From Mycobacterium sp. 1274761.0 (lineage in GTDB: Bacteria > Actinomycetota > Actinomycetes > Mycobacteriales > Mycobacteriaceae): DNA of 64,000 nt. The stretch's first letter is position 1. Every line of letters starts with the position of its first letter. The stretch is from NCBI RefSeq assembly GCF_001668615.1, contig NZ_LZMC01000055.1:179838-243837 (forward strand), written 5' to 3'. The position numbers and the translations under genes are program-made. Below the pieces are notes generated by a model that did no database searches, was not told the origin of the DNA, and saw only the letters and a program-made list of their open reading frames with translations. Positions 38,901 through 47,789 of this stretch are shown here, piece by piece.

Positions 38901-40460
38901 TCAACCGTCGGTCAGCGCTTGCTTGGCGGCGTTGTAGCCGGGGATGAACGTGATACCGGGACCGCCGTGGCAGCCGGCACTGCCGAGGTATAGTCCCCCG
39001 ATCGGAATGGGTTGGTCCACATAGCCTTTCGGCCCTGGACGGTTCGGCCCGATCTGGTCGGGGTGGATAAGGCCGTGGCAATAATCGCCGCCCGGCGCGC
39101 CGAACATGGTGCCCATGTGCTTGGGCGTGAACGTGGTATGCCTGATGATCAGATCTTCGAAGTCGGGCGCCAGCCTGGTGATCTTGTCGATCACCCGCTG
39201 ACCCATCTCGACCTTCATCTCGCCGTAGCTGGATTCGCCGTCAGTGATCGGAAACCACAGCGAAAACGCCGACGCTGCATGCTTGCCGTCCGGGGCGAGC
39301 CCTGGATCGTTGACCGAGGGGATCTGCAGGGCGATCGACGGGTCGGCCGGCACGATGCCGTGGGTGCAATCCTGCCACTGCTGCTGCAGCTCCTCCGGTG
39401 TGCTGAAAATGCCGATGTTGGACTGCATCTCGGGATTGTTGAGCACCTCGTAAGGTGCGACAAACTCCGGAACGCCGTCCAGCGCGAAGTGCATCTGAAG
39501 ATAGCTGCCCCGGTGGTCGGACCGGGAAAAGCGCTCGCGGATGTCGGCGGGGACCGCGGCGGAGTCGATGAGGCCGTTGACGGTCAGGTCGGGCGCGATG
39601 GCGGAGACGACGATCGGTGCGGTGATCGTAGGGCCGTCCTCCACGCGCACCCCGGTGACCCGGCCGTCGGCGACCAGGATCTCGGCGACCTTGCTGCGCA
39701 GGCGCAGCTCGCCGCCGTGCGAGGCGAACAGCTCCTGGAGATGCTTGGTGAGCGCACCGATGCCGCCTCGTAGTTTCTTGACCAGCAGGGCATTCTCGTC
39801 GGGGACGGCGAAGCCATAGGCTAGCGCCGCGGCCGTGCCGGGAGTCGCGGGCCCCCGGTAGGTGGTGTTGCACGCCAACAACGACAGCATGCCGCGCAGC
39901 GCGCCGTTCTTCTCGCGGTCGGGCAGATACCGGTCGAGCACGTCGGTGACCGATCCGAAAAGCATGTCGGTGATCGTCGAGCGCTCGAATTCGTTTGTTG
40001 CACAGGCATACATCTCGTCGAGTGTCTTGGGTGGCCGACCGGCGTCGAACCGGCCCAGCGCCCGCGTCGGGGCCTGCACCCAGGCCATCAGCCCGGCCAT
40101 GCCGTTGACGGCCTCGGCGCCGTGCACCTCGTTGAGGTGGGTGAGCAGCCGCATCGGGTCGGTGTAGTAGATCAATGGTTCGTCGCCGACGCCGCGCAGC
40201 GACACCGACATGACGTCCAAATCGACCGTCGGCAGCGCGTCGAGCCCGAGTTCACGGCTGACGACCGCCGACGTGGGGATCTGCACCGACCCGGCGATCT
40301 CGAAGTGGAACCCGTCGAAAAGCTCGACGGTGGAAGCCATTCCGCCGGCGTAGAGCTTGAAGTCCAGGCACAAGGTGCGCAGCCCCGCCTTTTGCAGCAG
40401 TGCGGCCGCAGTCAGGCCGTTGTGGCCCGCGCCGACGACGATCGCGTCAAAGTCCGCCAT
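38901..40460 (-). CDS. Phytoene-dehydrogenase-like FAD oxidoreductase
   Basis: A 519-residue flavoprotein of the CrtI/all-trans-retinol saturase type. The FAD motif FDAIVVGAGHNGLTAAALLQKAGL starts at residue 4. The C-terminal FAD contact GLYLGSAGCHGGPGITFIPGYNAA (about 490-510) is intact. Substrate may be a carotenoid, a mycobacterial polyprenoid or another lipid. The TetR gene upstream and the operator at 40487 just before its start suggest TetR control. The ATG at 40460 is chosen because the nucleotide-binding motif follows directly. Confidence 0.85.
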   Translation of the reverse strand: MADFDAIVVGAGHNGLTAAALLQKAGLRTLCLDFKLYAGGMASTVELFDGFHFEIAGSVQIPTSAVVSRELGLDALPTVDLDVMSVSLRGVGDEPLIYYTDPMRLLTHLNEVHGAEAVNGMAGLMAWVQAPTRALGRFDAGRPPKTLDEMYACATNEFERSTITDMLFGSVTDVLDRYLPDREKNGALRGMLSLLACNTTYRGPATPGTAAALAYGFAVPDENALLVKKLRGGIGALTKHLQELFASHGGELRLRSKVAEILVADGRVTGVRVEDGPTITAPIVVSAIAPDLTVNGLIDSAAVPADIRERFSRSDHRGSYLQMHFALDGVPEFVAPYEVLNNPEMQSNIGIFSTPEELQQQWQDCTHGIVPADPSIALQIPSVNDPGLAPDGKHAASAFSLWFPITDGESSYGEMKVEMGQRVIDKITRLAPDFEDLIIRHTTFTPKHMGTMFGAPGGDYCHGLIHPDQIGPNRPGPKGYVDQPIPIGGLYLGSAGCHGGPGITFIPGYNAAKQALTDG

Positions 40461-40486
40461 TGCCCGAGGCTGGCACGACGGCGGGA

Positions 40487-40508
40487 GTTTTGTCAATATT
40501 GACGAAAC
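40487..40508. promoter_or_regulatory. TetR operator copy 1 (before the FAD oxidoreductase)
   Basis: A palindrome centred on TGTCAATATTGAC, 27 bp before the FAD oxidoreductase start and overlapping the tetR stop codon region. The arms extend to GTTTT on one side and GAAAC on the other. The same core is repeated at 41118 upstream of tetR. Two copies around one tetR gene make it very likely the repressor's own site. Confidence 0.75.
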
Positions 40509-41095
40509 TGGGTCTGCAATGTCTGCAGCGCCTCGCCCGTCAGCCGGGACAGCTCGGGCAGCGAGCGGTCCTCCCCCAGCATCCAAACCTCCATCGCACC
40601 GAACACCGCGGCGGCGATGCAGCGGGCGATGACGGTGATTCGCATGCGGTCGTCGGTTCCCGGCTTCGGCGGGTGTTCACCGCCGAGGTGCTCCTCGATG
40701 GCGTCGGCGAAGTCGGTCTCGACCTGGCGAATGTGCCGGACGATGCGGCCGGGATCAAGTTCCTGGGCCCGCAACTTCGGGATCTTGGCCACCGCCCAGT
40801 CCTCGTACGGCCGAGCGAGAATCGCCGACTGCACCGACTCGATGATCGACTCGTCGGGCGAGCGCTGCGCCAGCGCCGTCCGGAACCAATGCAGGCCTGC
40901 GTCGTAGTCGGCGAAAAGCAGATCGTGCTTCGACGAGAAGTGGCGGTAGAAGGTTCGCAGCGACACCCCGGCGTCGGCGGCGATCTGTTCGGCCGAGGTG
41001 CCCTCGACGCCCTGGGCCAGGAAGCGGACCACCGCCGCCTGCCGCAGCGCCTCCCGGGTGCGCTCGCTGCGCGCAGTCTGAGCCGGTCGAACCAT
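40493..41095 (-). CDS. TetR-family regulator
   Basis: A 200-residue repressor. The N-terminal helix-turn-helix is RTREALRQAAVVRFLAQGVEGTSAEQIAADAGVSLRTFYRHFSSKHDLLFADYD. The ligand domain follows, with a Trp-rich VFGAMEVWMLGE helix near the end. Identical palindromes lie upstream (41118) and at its 3' end (40487), so it is likely autoregulated and controls the FAD oxidoreductase, the epimerase after it, and the divergent membrane protein at 41165. Ligand unknown, possibly a hydrophobic compound. Confidence 0.9.
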   Translation of the reverse strand: MVRPAQTARSERTREALRQAAVVRFLAQGVEGTSAEQIAADAGVSLRTFYRHFSSKHDLLFADYDAGLHWFRTALAQRSPDESIIESVQSAILARPYEDWAVAKIPKLRAQELDPGRIVRHIRQVETDFADAIEEHLGGEHPPKPGTDDRMRITVIARCIAAAVFGAMEVWMLGEDRSLPELSRLTGEALQTLQTQFRQY

Positions 41096-41117
41096 GGCCG
41101 TAAGGTACCCCACAGCC

Positions 41118-41139
41118 GTTATGTCAATATTGACAAAAC
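41118..41139. promoter_or_regulatory. TetR operator copy 2 (tetR/membrane protein gap)
   Basis: The palindrome TGTCAATATTGACA with flanking GTTA and AAAC lies 23 bp upstream of tetR and 26 bp before the divergent gene at 41165. It shares 19 of 22 bases with copy 1. Position in the 69 bp divergent gap fits a repressor acting on both promoters. Confidence 0.75.
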
Positions 41140-41164
41140 TCATGACGGTCGCGAGACTCCGCCT

Positions 41165-41653
41165 ATGGTCGCCCTCGTCATTCACCTGGTCCTCGGGTTC
41201 GCCACGTTCGCCGCGATCGTCAAACTGAATCCGGCGATCTTCTCCCGCTTCTCCTCCGGCCCGCAGATGTCCAAGCTGGAGGTCTTCTACTACGTCGTGG
41301 GCGTCGCCTCGATCGTCCTCGGCTACTACTTCAACAACCAGTACATCGCGGAGTACGCGCCCGCAGGCGGCATGCACAACTTCCTCTGGGGGCCCGGCAG
41401 CTGGTCAGAGTTCATTGCCCTTGGCTACGACAATCCGGCCGCCAGTTCGGCCAGCCAGGACTACACCTTTATGAGCGTGCTGATCTTTCCCGTGTGGGTG
41501 ATCGTCGACGGCCGCCGCCGCGGCATCAAGAACGCATGGCTCTACATCGGGTTCATCCTGTTCGGCAGTTCGGCCTCGGCATGGGCGTTCTACCTGGCCG
41601 CCGTCGAGCGGCAGCGGCGGCACAAGCGCGTGCCCGCAGAATCGGTGTCCTGA
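41165..41653 (+). CDS. DUF2834-type membrane protein
   Basis: A 162-residue protein with an early helix VALVIHLVLGFATFAAIV, VFYYVVGVASIVLGYYF, FMSVLIFPVWVIVDGRRRGIKNAW and LYIGFILFGSSASAWAFYLAAVERQ. It thus has about four membrane segments, and the DGRRRGIKNAW loop is typical of DUF2834 proteins. It is probably under the divergent TetR. A role in membrane lipid or terpenoid handling is only a guess from the neighbours. Confidence 0.75.
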   Translation: MVALVIHLVLGFATFAAIVKLNPAIFSRFSSGPQMSKLEVFYYVVGVASIVLGYYFNNQYIAEYAPAGGMHNFLWGPGSWSEFIALGYDNPAASSASQDYTFMSVLIFPVWVIVDGRRRGIKNAWLYIGFILFGSSASAWAFYLAAVERQRRHKRVPAESVS

Positions 41654-41685
41654 CCTAGCCGCCGGTCGGCTTAGAGTTGGATCCC

Positions 41686-42477
41686 GTGAGGGTCCATCAC
41701 ATCAATTGTGGAACCATGCACCCTCCACGTGCGCCGGCATGTGTGTGCCACGTGCTCGTGGTCGAGACCGATAACGGTGTGGTCCTCATCGATGCCGGCT
41801 TCGGCCTCGCCGACTGCGACGATCCGGCCGGGCGCGTGGGGCCGGTCCGGCACTTCACCCGACCGGTGTTCGCACCCGAGGAAGCGGCCGTGCACCAGAT
41901 CGAGCGTCTCGGTTTCCGTCGGGACGACGTCCGACACATCGTGCTCACCCACCTCGACTCCGACCATGTCGGTGGCGCATCGGATTTCCCGGACGCGCAA
42001 GTTCACGTCACGGCCGCGGAGGCATTTGCGGCGTTCAGGCCGCCGACCCGCGGCGAAGCGGTGCGCTACGGCCGCCAACGATGGGCTTCGGACCGCATCG
42101 TCGAGCACAGCCCGGACGGTGAGGCGTGGCGCGGCTTCCCGTCAGCCAAGGAGCTTTCGCAGATCGCCCCAGGAATCGTGCTCATCCCGCTGCCCGGACA
42201 TTCCCGGGGCCACGTCTGCATCGCCGTCGACGCCGGCCACAGATGGGTGCTGCACTGCGGGGACGCCTTCTATCACCACGGCTACCTCGACGGCTCGCGG
42301 GTGCCGCGCAGCCTCTGGGCGATGGAGACCCTTGTCGCGTTCGACCGAAAAAGGATGCACGACAACCATGATCGGCTCGCCGAGCTGTATCGCAGCTGCG
42401 ACGACGACCTGATCATGGTCTCGGCCCACGACCTGGCGCTGTACGAACGCGCGAGGCAAACCGCGCAGGTGTCCTAG
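41686..42477 (+). CDS. MBL-fold metallohydrolase
   Basis: A 263-residue metallo-beta-lactamase-fold hydrolase. The metal motif is IVLTHLDSDHVGG (about residue 88): the usual H-x-H-x-D-H has Asp at the second His place (H-L-D-S-D-H), as seen in quorum-lactonase and lipid-type relatives. LPGHSRGHVCIA (about 175) and VLHCGDAFYH follow, giving the later His and Asp ligands. It cuts an ester, lactone or similar bond. GTG start at 41686 is preferred to TTG at 41677. Convergent with the SDR, 4 bp overlap. Confidence 0.83.
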   Translation: MRVHHINCGTMHPPRAPACVCHVLVVETDNGVVLIDAGFGLADCDDPAGRVGPVRHFTRPVFAPEEAAVHQIERLGFRRDDVRHIVLTHLDSDHVGGASDFPDAQVHVTAAEAFAAFRPPTRGEAVRYGRQRWASDRIVEHSPDGEAWRGFPSAKELSQIAPGIVLIPLPGHSRGHVCIAVDAGHRWVLHCGDAFYHHGYLDGSRVPRSLWAMETLVAFDRKRMHDNHDRLAELYRSCDDDLIMVSAHDLALYERARQTAQVS

Positions 42478-43325
42478 TTCAGCTGCTGACGTGCCCGCCG
42501 CCGCAGCAGTTCTTCGACACGGCCGATCACTTCGAGGTAGTGCGTGGGCGTCACCCGCGTCATGATGTCGAAGAGGTAGGCATCGGGTCCGATGAGGATG
42601 CGCGCCTTGCTTTTCTCCACCCCGCGGTGAATGATCTCGGCCGCCTTGTCGGGCTCGGTCATGGTGACCGCCGCGAACTCCCGCACCATGTCCTCATGGC
42701 TGCGGCCGCGGCCGTCGGGGTCCTCGCGGAACCGGGCGTTGCGCACGATGTTGGTGTTGATGCCGCCCGGATGCACGCTGATTGCCGTCACGCCGGTACC
42801 CCGCAGTTCCTGACGCAGCGAGTCGGTGAACCCACGGACGGCGAACTTCGCTGAGCAGTAAGCACTTTGCTTGGGCATACCCGCAAGCCCGAACACGCTC
42901 GAGGTGTTCACGATGGCACCGGAATCCTGTGCCACCAGAATCGGCAGAAACGCCCGCGTGCCGTTGACGACACCGTGAAAGTTGATGTCCCACAGCCAGT
43001 TGTCGTCGTCAGGCACCGCGTCCAGCACCGTGGATGCCAACGCGACGCCGGCGTTGTTGAACACCGCACCCAGCGGGGCCGGCGCCCAGTCGCGCACCTC
43101 GCCGGCGAAATCGAGCTGTGCATCGGCGTCACGGACGTCGAGCACCCGCGTCAAAGCGGGACCGGCGAGGCTGGCCTCGGTCTCCTTCAAGCCGCGCTCG
43201 TCGATGTCGGTGAGGGCAACCGGGCAGCCGTGCTCCGAAAGTCGTTGCGCCAGAGCACGACCGATCCCCGAAGCCGCTCCCGAGATGACGACCGTGCGGC
43301 CGCTGATCCTGCGGCGGGTGCTCAT
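42474..43325 (-). CDS. Short-chain dehydrogenase/reductase
   Basis: A 283-residue classical SDR. The NAD(P) motif is TVVISGAASGIGRALAQRL (about 13), then LTDIDERGL, VFNNAGVA (about 90), and the catalytic IVNTSSVFG with YCSAKFAV (Tyr-x3-Lys, about 155-165). It is most likely an alcohol or hydroxy-lipid oxidoreductase. It overlaps the downstream hydrolase gene by 4 bp in its operon (P450-hydrolase-SDR), so the three may act in one pathway. Confidence 0.87.
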   Translation of the reverse strand: MSTRRRISGRTVVISGAASGIGRALAQRLSEHGCPVALTDIDERGLKETEASLAGPALTRVLDVRDADAQLDFAGEVRDWAPAPLGAVFNNAGVALASTVLDAVPDDDNWLWDINFHGVVNGTRAFLPILVAQDSGAIVNTSSVFGLAGMPKQSAYCSAKFAVRGFTDSLRQELRGTGVTAISVHPGGINTNIVRNARFREDPDGRGRSHEDMVREFAAVTMTEPDKAAEIIHRGVEKSKARILIGPDAYLFDIMTRVTPTHYLEVIGRVEELLRRRARQQLN

Positions 43326-44224
43326 TGTTGCTCCTTCAGAGACGCACCGACGTGCTCGGTGATGAGGTCCAGGACGCGGTCCCATGCGCCCACCGGCAGG
43401 TCGTGACCCATGCCAACGATGGTCTCCAACCGCGCGCCGGGAATGGCACGCGCCGTCGCGGCGCCCCCGCTCGGGTTCACCATCCGGTCGCGGTCACCGT
43501 GGATGACCAGCGCGGGCACATCGATCTGGGCGAGTTCGGCCGTGCGGTCCCCCGACTTGAAGATCGCGGCGAGCTGGCGCGGCGTGCCCGCGCTGCTTCG
43601 GTCACGATCCCATCCGATGGACGCCCGCTCGCGGACGCGCTGTTCGTCGAACGGATAACCGTGCGAACCGATGTGGCGGAAAATGGCCAGATCTCGTTCG
43701 ATCGCCTGCTCGCGGGTCCGTGGCGGTTTGGACGTGGCCAACCGCCACCAGGTCGACCATGCCGGGCGGCCGATGCGCGGTGCACCGGTTGTGGACATGA
43801 TCGACGTGAGCGTCTTGACACGGCCCGGATAGTGCGCGGCCACCGTCTGGGCGATCATGCCGCCCATCGAGATACCGGCCAGATGGGCGTCCTGGTAACC
43901 CAGCGCGTCGAGCAGCCCCACGGTGTCTTTGGCCATGTCGCCGAGGTCATACTGCCGCGGATGGCTGCCTCCGCGCAGAATGGCCAACGGTTTGGGCGGC
44001 GGGAAGTCCATGTGCGTGGACCGGCCGACATCACGGTTGTCGAACCTGGTCACCCGAAATCCCCGTGCGGCAAGCGCAGTGGCGAATTCGCTTGGCCACG
44101 AGCCGTGCAGCTGCTGGCCCAGGCCGCCGACGAGAACGATCGGGGGATCGTTCTCATCGCCGATCTGCTCGTAGCACAGCTCGATGCCACGGCCGACGTC
44201 GACGATCACCTGCTCGGGTGTCAT
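43322..44224 (-). CDS. Alpha/beta hydrolase
   Basis: A 300-residue alpha/beta-hydrolase. The nucleophile elbow HLAGISMGGMIAQTVAAHYP (Ser in G-x-S-x-G, about residue 112), the oxyanion HG equivalent LVGGLGQQLHGS at the N-terminus, and the catalytic Asp and His in HGDRDRMVNP and GMGHDLP are all present. It is co-translated with the SDR and the P450 (4 bp overlaps). Likely an esterase or lactonase in a catabolic unit. Confidence 0.87.
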   Translation of the reverse strand: MTPEQVIVDVGRGIELCYEQIGDENDPPIVLVGGLGQQLHGSWPSEFATALAARGFRVTRFDNRDVGRSTHMDFPPPKPLAILRGGSHPRQYDLGDMAKDTVGLLDALGYQDAHLAGISMGGMIAQTVAAHYPGRVKTLTSIMSTTGAPRIGRPAWSTWWRLATSKPPRTREQAIERDLAIFRHIGSHGYPFDEQRVRERASIGWDRDRSSAGTPRQLAAIFKSGDRTAELAQIDVPALVIHGDRDRMVNPSGGAATARAIPGARLETIVGMGHDLPVGAWDRVLDLITEHVGASLKEQQ

Positions 44225-45579
44225 GCCGATACCCGTTCCGGATTGTTGCGAGTCGTTGATTTCGATCCCACCTTTCGTCGGTAGACCACGGCGAGGCCGC
44301 CGCGTGCCGGTGCAGTCGCCACACCCCGCGAGTGAATCCGTTCACCCGCGGCATACGTTGTGCCGAAGTCGAATTCGCGCAGCAGGGTGCGCAACGTGAC
44401 GTTCATTTCCATGTTCGCGAAGGCGGCGCCAATGCAGCGACGGATGCCTCCGCCGTAGGGAATCCAGGTATGGGTGTCAGGACTGGCCCCGAGGAAACGG
44501 TCGGGGTTGAACGTCTCGGCGTGCGCGAAGTTCGCCTCGGACGAATGGGACATGGTGATGCTCGCGATCACGACGCGGCCCTCCGGAATCACCCACTCGC
44601 CCAACCGGATTCGCTTTCGTGTCACCCTGACTGTGGCCTCGACGACGGGCCGCACCCGTTGGACTTCCCAGATCGTGGCCTGCAGCAGTTCCGGTCGACC
44701 CGCGTCGATCTCGGAAGTCAGCCGGCTCAGCAGAAGGGGATGTCTGCGTAGCCGCTCAATCGCCCATGCCAGGGTGGTCGCGGTGGTCTCGTGGCCGGCT
44801 GACAGCAGCGTGAGAAGTTCGTCGGCAATGTGGGCGTCGCTGATCGGCGAGCCGTCTTCGTACCGCGTGGCCAGCATCAGGGCGAGCACGTCGGTGCGCT
44901 CGTCGACCGCCGGGTCGTTGCGCGCGTCGGCGATGAGGCCGGCGACGATCTCGTCGTAGCGGCTGCGGTAGCGCTTGACCCGCCCCCACGGACTCCACGG
45001 GCCCAGATCGCGCTGGAAAACGCTCGGCATCAGGGCCATTCGCGACGCCAACGGGATCATCGGGGGGAACAGCTCACGCAATTCGTCGAGCGCGTTGCCC
45101 TGCGCGCCGAACACGGTTCGCAGGATGGCGTTGAGGGTGATGCGCATCATCGACGGCAGCGTCGCGAACTCCTGCCCCTGCGGCCACGTAGCGATCTCGC
45201 GCAGCACTTCCTCTTCGACGATGTCCTCATAGCCGGCCATGCGCTTACCGTGAAACGGCGGAACCAGCAGCTTGCGTCGCGCGCGGTGCTTGTCGCCCTC
45301 GAGGCTGAACGTTGATCCGGGACCGAGGACGGTGCCAAGAGTGGATGCCCGACCGACCAGGTCGCTGCTGGTGGTGAAGAGATCTTTGATCAACACCGGA
45401 TCGCTGATGACGACGGATTGGCCGAAGATCGGCAATTTCACCGTGAACGCACTGCCATGCCGGCGCCCCATCGCAGCGACCGCACGATGCCGGGCGGTGA
45501 GGAACGCGACGCCCGTGACGAGTTTCGGGATCCGCGGTCCCGGCGGCAGTCGCACCGGATCGGTGGTCGTCTCGCCCAT
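44221..45579 (-). CDS. Cytochrome P450
   Basis: A 452-residue cytochrome P450. The I-helix threonine is in LLSAGHETTATTLAWAI (about 250), ExxR is EVQRVRP (about 300), and the heme loop is PYGGGIRRCIGAAFANME (Cys about 392). It has no redox partner fused and would need a ferredoxin encoded elsewhere. It is the first gene of the P450-hydrolase-SDR unit, with an inverted repeat (45614) in the divergent gap upstream as a probable operator. Substrate unknown; start at 45579. Confidence 0.9.
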   Translation of the reverse strand: MGETTTDPVRLPPGPRIPKLVTGVAFLTARHRAVAAMGRRHGSAFTVKLPIFGQSVVISDPVLIKDLFTTSSDLVGRASTLGTVLGPGSTFSLEGDKHRARRKLLVPPFHGKRMAGYEDIVEEEVLREIATWPQGQEFATLPSMMRITLNAILRTVFGAQGNALDELRELFPPMIPLASRMALMPSVFQRDLGPWSPWGRVKRYRSRYDEIVAGLIADARNDPAVDERTDVLALMLATRYEDGSPISDAHIADELLTLLSAGHETTATTLAWAIERLRRHPLLLSRLTSEIDAGRPELLQATIWEVQRVRPVVEATVRVTRKRIRLGEWVIPEGRVVIASITMSHSSEANFAHAETFNPDRFLGASPDTHTWIPYGGGIRRCIGAAFANMEMNVTLRTLLREFDFGTTYAAGERIHSRGVATAPARGGLAVVYRRKVGSKSTTRNNPERVSA

Positions 45580-45613
45580 ATCCCCTCCCGCGGTGGTACT
45601 CCGAGGTACCAGA

Positions 45614-45630
45614 TACGGTACGCGACCGTA
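45614..45630. promoter_or_regulatory. Inverted repeat upstream of the P450 gene
   Basis: TACGGTACGCGACCGTA is a perfect 6 bp inverted repeat with a 5 bp centre, located 35 bp upstream of the P450 start and 78 bp before the divergent SRPBCC gene. Sites of this form usually bind TetR repressors. No tetR gene is next to it, so the regulator is encoded elsewhere. Confidence 0.55.
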
Positions 45631-45707
45631 CCGCCGACGACAACCCCCTTCGACATACGTGCAATAGCAGCTGCGGCCGGGCCGGGGATCCGGCATGCTG
45701 GGCCACT

Positions 45708-46208
45708 ATGACGCGCTGGTATTCGCTCGAACCCGCCGATGCCGACTTCTTCGAGTCGGGCGCACACGTTTTCGTCTACCAGAAGCGCTTCGCCGCGACG
45801 CCGGCGCAGGTCTGGGAGCAGTTGACGTCGGACGCGTCGATTGCGGCATGGGGTCCGACGGTCAAGAAGGTCACCTGGACGTCACCTCGTCCCTTCGGCA
45901 TCGGCACCACCCGCGACGTCGACGCGCCGGGCGCGACGATGCGCGAACGTTTCTTCCGGTGGGAGAACGGCCGCCGCAAGTCGTTCGCGGTTTACGAGTC
46001 CACGCTTCCGCTGTTCACCCGTTTCGCCGAGGACTATGTCGTCGAACCCGACGGCAACGACACGTTGTTCACCTGGACGCTGGCGATCGAACCGCGCAAG
46101 GCGCTGGCGCTTCCGTTCCGAGTGCTGGCACCTGTCATCAAGGCCGCGTTCGCACGCATTCCTGGCGACGGCCAGCGATATTGGGCCAAGCATTCTAAGC
46201 GCGAGTAA
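45708..46208 (+). CDS. SRPBCC family protein
   Basis: A 166-residue helix-grip protein with FVYQKRFAATPAQVWEQLTSDASIAAWGPTV at the start and HSKRE at the end. The KKVTWTSPRPFGIGTTRDVDAPGATMRERF block is typical of lipid-binding START-like proteins. It is divergent from the P450 across a gap with a palindrome, so the two may be co-regulated. Its ligand is not clear. Confidence 0.8.
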   Translation: MTRWYSLEPADADFFESGAHVFVYQKRFAATPAQVWEQLTSDASIAAWGPTVKKVTWTSPRPFGIGTTRDVDAPGATMRERFFRWENGRRKSFAVYESTLPLFTRFAEDYVVEPDGNDTLFTWTLAIEPRKALALPFRVLAPVIKAAFARIPGDGQRYWAKHSKRE

Positions 46209-46315
46209 TGCTCTGCGCGTACGGTTTCCGGCTAACCGGATGCCCGGGGCGGTGTGATCTTTTTCGCCATGCGCGTCCGGTTGCTAGGTGATGTCGCTCA
46301 CCACATAATCCACCC

Positions 46316-47326
46316 GTGACGCCGCCGATCTTGAATCGTGTTCCCGTACTTCGTTTGCTCGCGTTCCTGATGGTGGTTGCGGCCACGCTGTTTACCGCCC
46401 CGGCCGCAATGGCCGAACCAACGGCGGCGCCGGGCGGCGCCTCGATCACCGGCATCGAACAGGTCAACGACCGGTGGGTGAAGATCTCGGTGTTCTCGCC
46501 GTCGATGAACAAGGTCGTCGTCAACGACGTCTACAAGGCGCCGAAGGCGAACGCGCCGACGTTCTATCTGCTGCCCGGCATCGACGGCGGCGATAACCTC
46601 GACCCCGGCGTGCATTTCGAGCCCGGCTCCAAGAGCTGGTTCGGGATGACCGACATCCAGGGCTTCTTCGCCGACAAGAACGTCAACGTCGTCTCCCCGC
46701 TCGGCGGGCAGTTCAGCTGGTACACCGACTGGGTCGCCGACGGCAGCAAGCAGTACCAGACCTACATGACCAAGGAACTGCCGCCGCTGATCAACAAGGA
46801 GCTCAAGACCAACGGCCGCAACGCTGTGGGCGGCTTGTCGAGCACCGGCGGTACGGCGATCGACTACGCGGTGCAGGCGCCGGGCCTGTACCGGGCGGTC
46901 GGTTCCTACAGCGGCTTTCCGGCTCCGTCGGATCCTGAGGCGGCACAACAGGTCTCGCTGACGCTGGCGGGCGGCGGCGCGAGCGCAGAGGCGATGTGGG
47001 GCCCGCTCGGCGACCCGCTGTGGGTCGCGCACGACCCGTCGAAGAACGTCACGAAGCTCAAGGGCGTCGGCGTGTATGCCGCTGCGGCCGCAGGCAATCA
47101 AGGTGACGTCGACCGGCTTCCGCCCGGCGCGGGGAATTTCACGGGCGGGCTCATCGAGGGCATCGTGCTGAACAACACCAGGAAGTTCGCCGACGCGGCG
47201 TCGGCGGCAGGCGTCCCGGTCAACTTCGTCGTCCGGCCCGAGGGCTCGCACACGTGGGGGTTGTTCGAGGCGGAGATGCAGGAGTCGTGGCACACGACGA
47301 TCGGCCCGGCGCTGGGTTCGCGCTAG
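46316..47326 (+). CDS. Secreted Ag85-like esterase/mycolyltransferase
   Basis: A 336-residue exported alpha/beta-hydrolase. A signal peptide covers about residues 1-33. The core PTFYLLPGIDGGDNLDPG, LGGQFSWYTDW and the nucleophile loop AVGGLSSTGGTAIDYA (Ser about 174) match the antigen 85/MPT51-like mycolyltransferases, and the C-terminal HTWGLFEAEMQESW has the catalytic His. Whether it transfers mycolic acid or is a carboxylesterase cannot be told. GTG start at 46316. Confidence 0.82.
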   Translation: MTPPILNRVPVLRLLAFLMVVAATLFTAPAAMAEPTAAPGGASITGIEQVNDRWVKISVFSPSMNKVVVNDVYKAPKANAPTFYLLPGIDGGDNLDPGVHFEPGSKSWFGMTDIQGFFADKNVNVVSPLGGQFSWYTDWVADGSKQYQTYMTKELPPLINKELKTNGRNAVGGLSSTGGTAIDYAVQAPGLYRAVGSYSGFPAPSDPEAAQQVSLTLAGGGASAEAMWGPLGDPLWVAHDPSKNVTKLKGVGVYAAAAAGNQGDVDRLPPGAGNFTGGLIEGIVLNNTRKFADAASAAGVPVNFVVRPEGSHTWGLFEAEMQESWHTTIGPALGSR

Positions 47327-47344
47327 TTGTTCACCGCTGACTGG

Positions 47345-47418
47345 TGGCCAGGGCCGGGATCGAACCGGCGACCTTCCGCTTTTCAGGCGGACGCTCGTAC
47401 CAACTGAGCTACCTGGCC
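47345..47418 (-). tRNA. tRNA-Phe (GAA)
   Basis: On the minus strand the sequence folds as a cloverleaf with acceptor GGCCAGG/CCTGGCC, D-loop AGCTCAGTTGGTA, anticodon loop CTGAAAA (GAA) and T-loop GTTCGATCC. The CCA end is encoded next to it (47342-47344). Confidence 0.96.
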
Positions 47419-47473
47419 CGACGGCACCGATGTCGCATGCTCCTCGCCTGCGCGAGTGCCTCGCCGCCGTGAG

Positions 47474-47547
47474 CGACCCTGACGGGACTCGAACCCGCGA
47501 CCTCCGCCGTGACAGGGCGGCGCGCTAACCAACTGCGCCACAGGGCC
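47474..47547 (-). tRNA. tRNA-Asp (GTC)
   Basis: Minus-strand cloverleaf with acceptor GGCCCTG/CAGGGTC, anticodon loop CTGTCAC (GTC), T-loop GTTCGAGTCC and discriminator G. No CCA is encoded. Confidence 0.96.
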
Positions 47548-47582
47548 TTGCTACACATCATCCTCGCGTACCCGCGAGCGTG

Positions 47583-47655
47583 TACCCCCTACGGGATTCG
47601 AACCCGCGCTACCGCCTTGAAAGGGCGGCGTCCTAGGCCGCTAGACGAAGGGGGC
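47583..47655 (-). tRNA. tRNA-Glu (TTC)
   Basis: Minus-strand cloverleaf with acceptor GCCCCCT/AGGGGGT, anticodon loop CTTTCAA (TTC), T-loop GTTCGAATCC and discriminator A. No CCA is encoded. It precedes the Asp and Phe tRNA genes in the same direction. Confidence 0.96.
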
Positions 47656-47789
47656 CAGCCGAATCTCTCCGGGGTACTCGCAACGCCATGACGCTGGGAG
47701 CTTCGATAGCTTAGGGTACCGGGACCCCAATCCTCAAACGGGATCCGTTCGGGGAGGCAGTATCCTTTCTTGGGTCGCAGATCCACATC

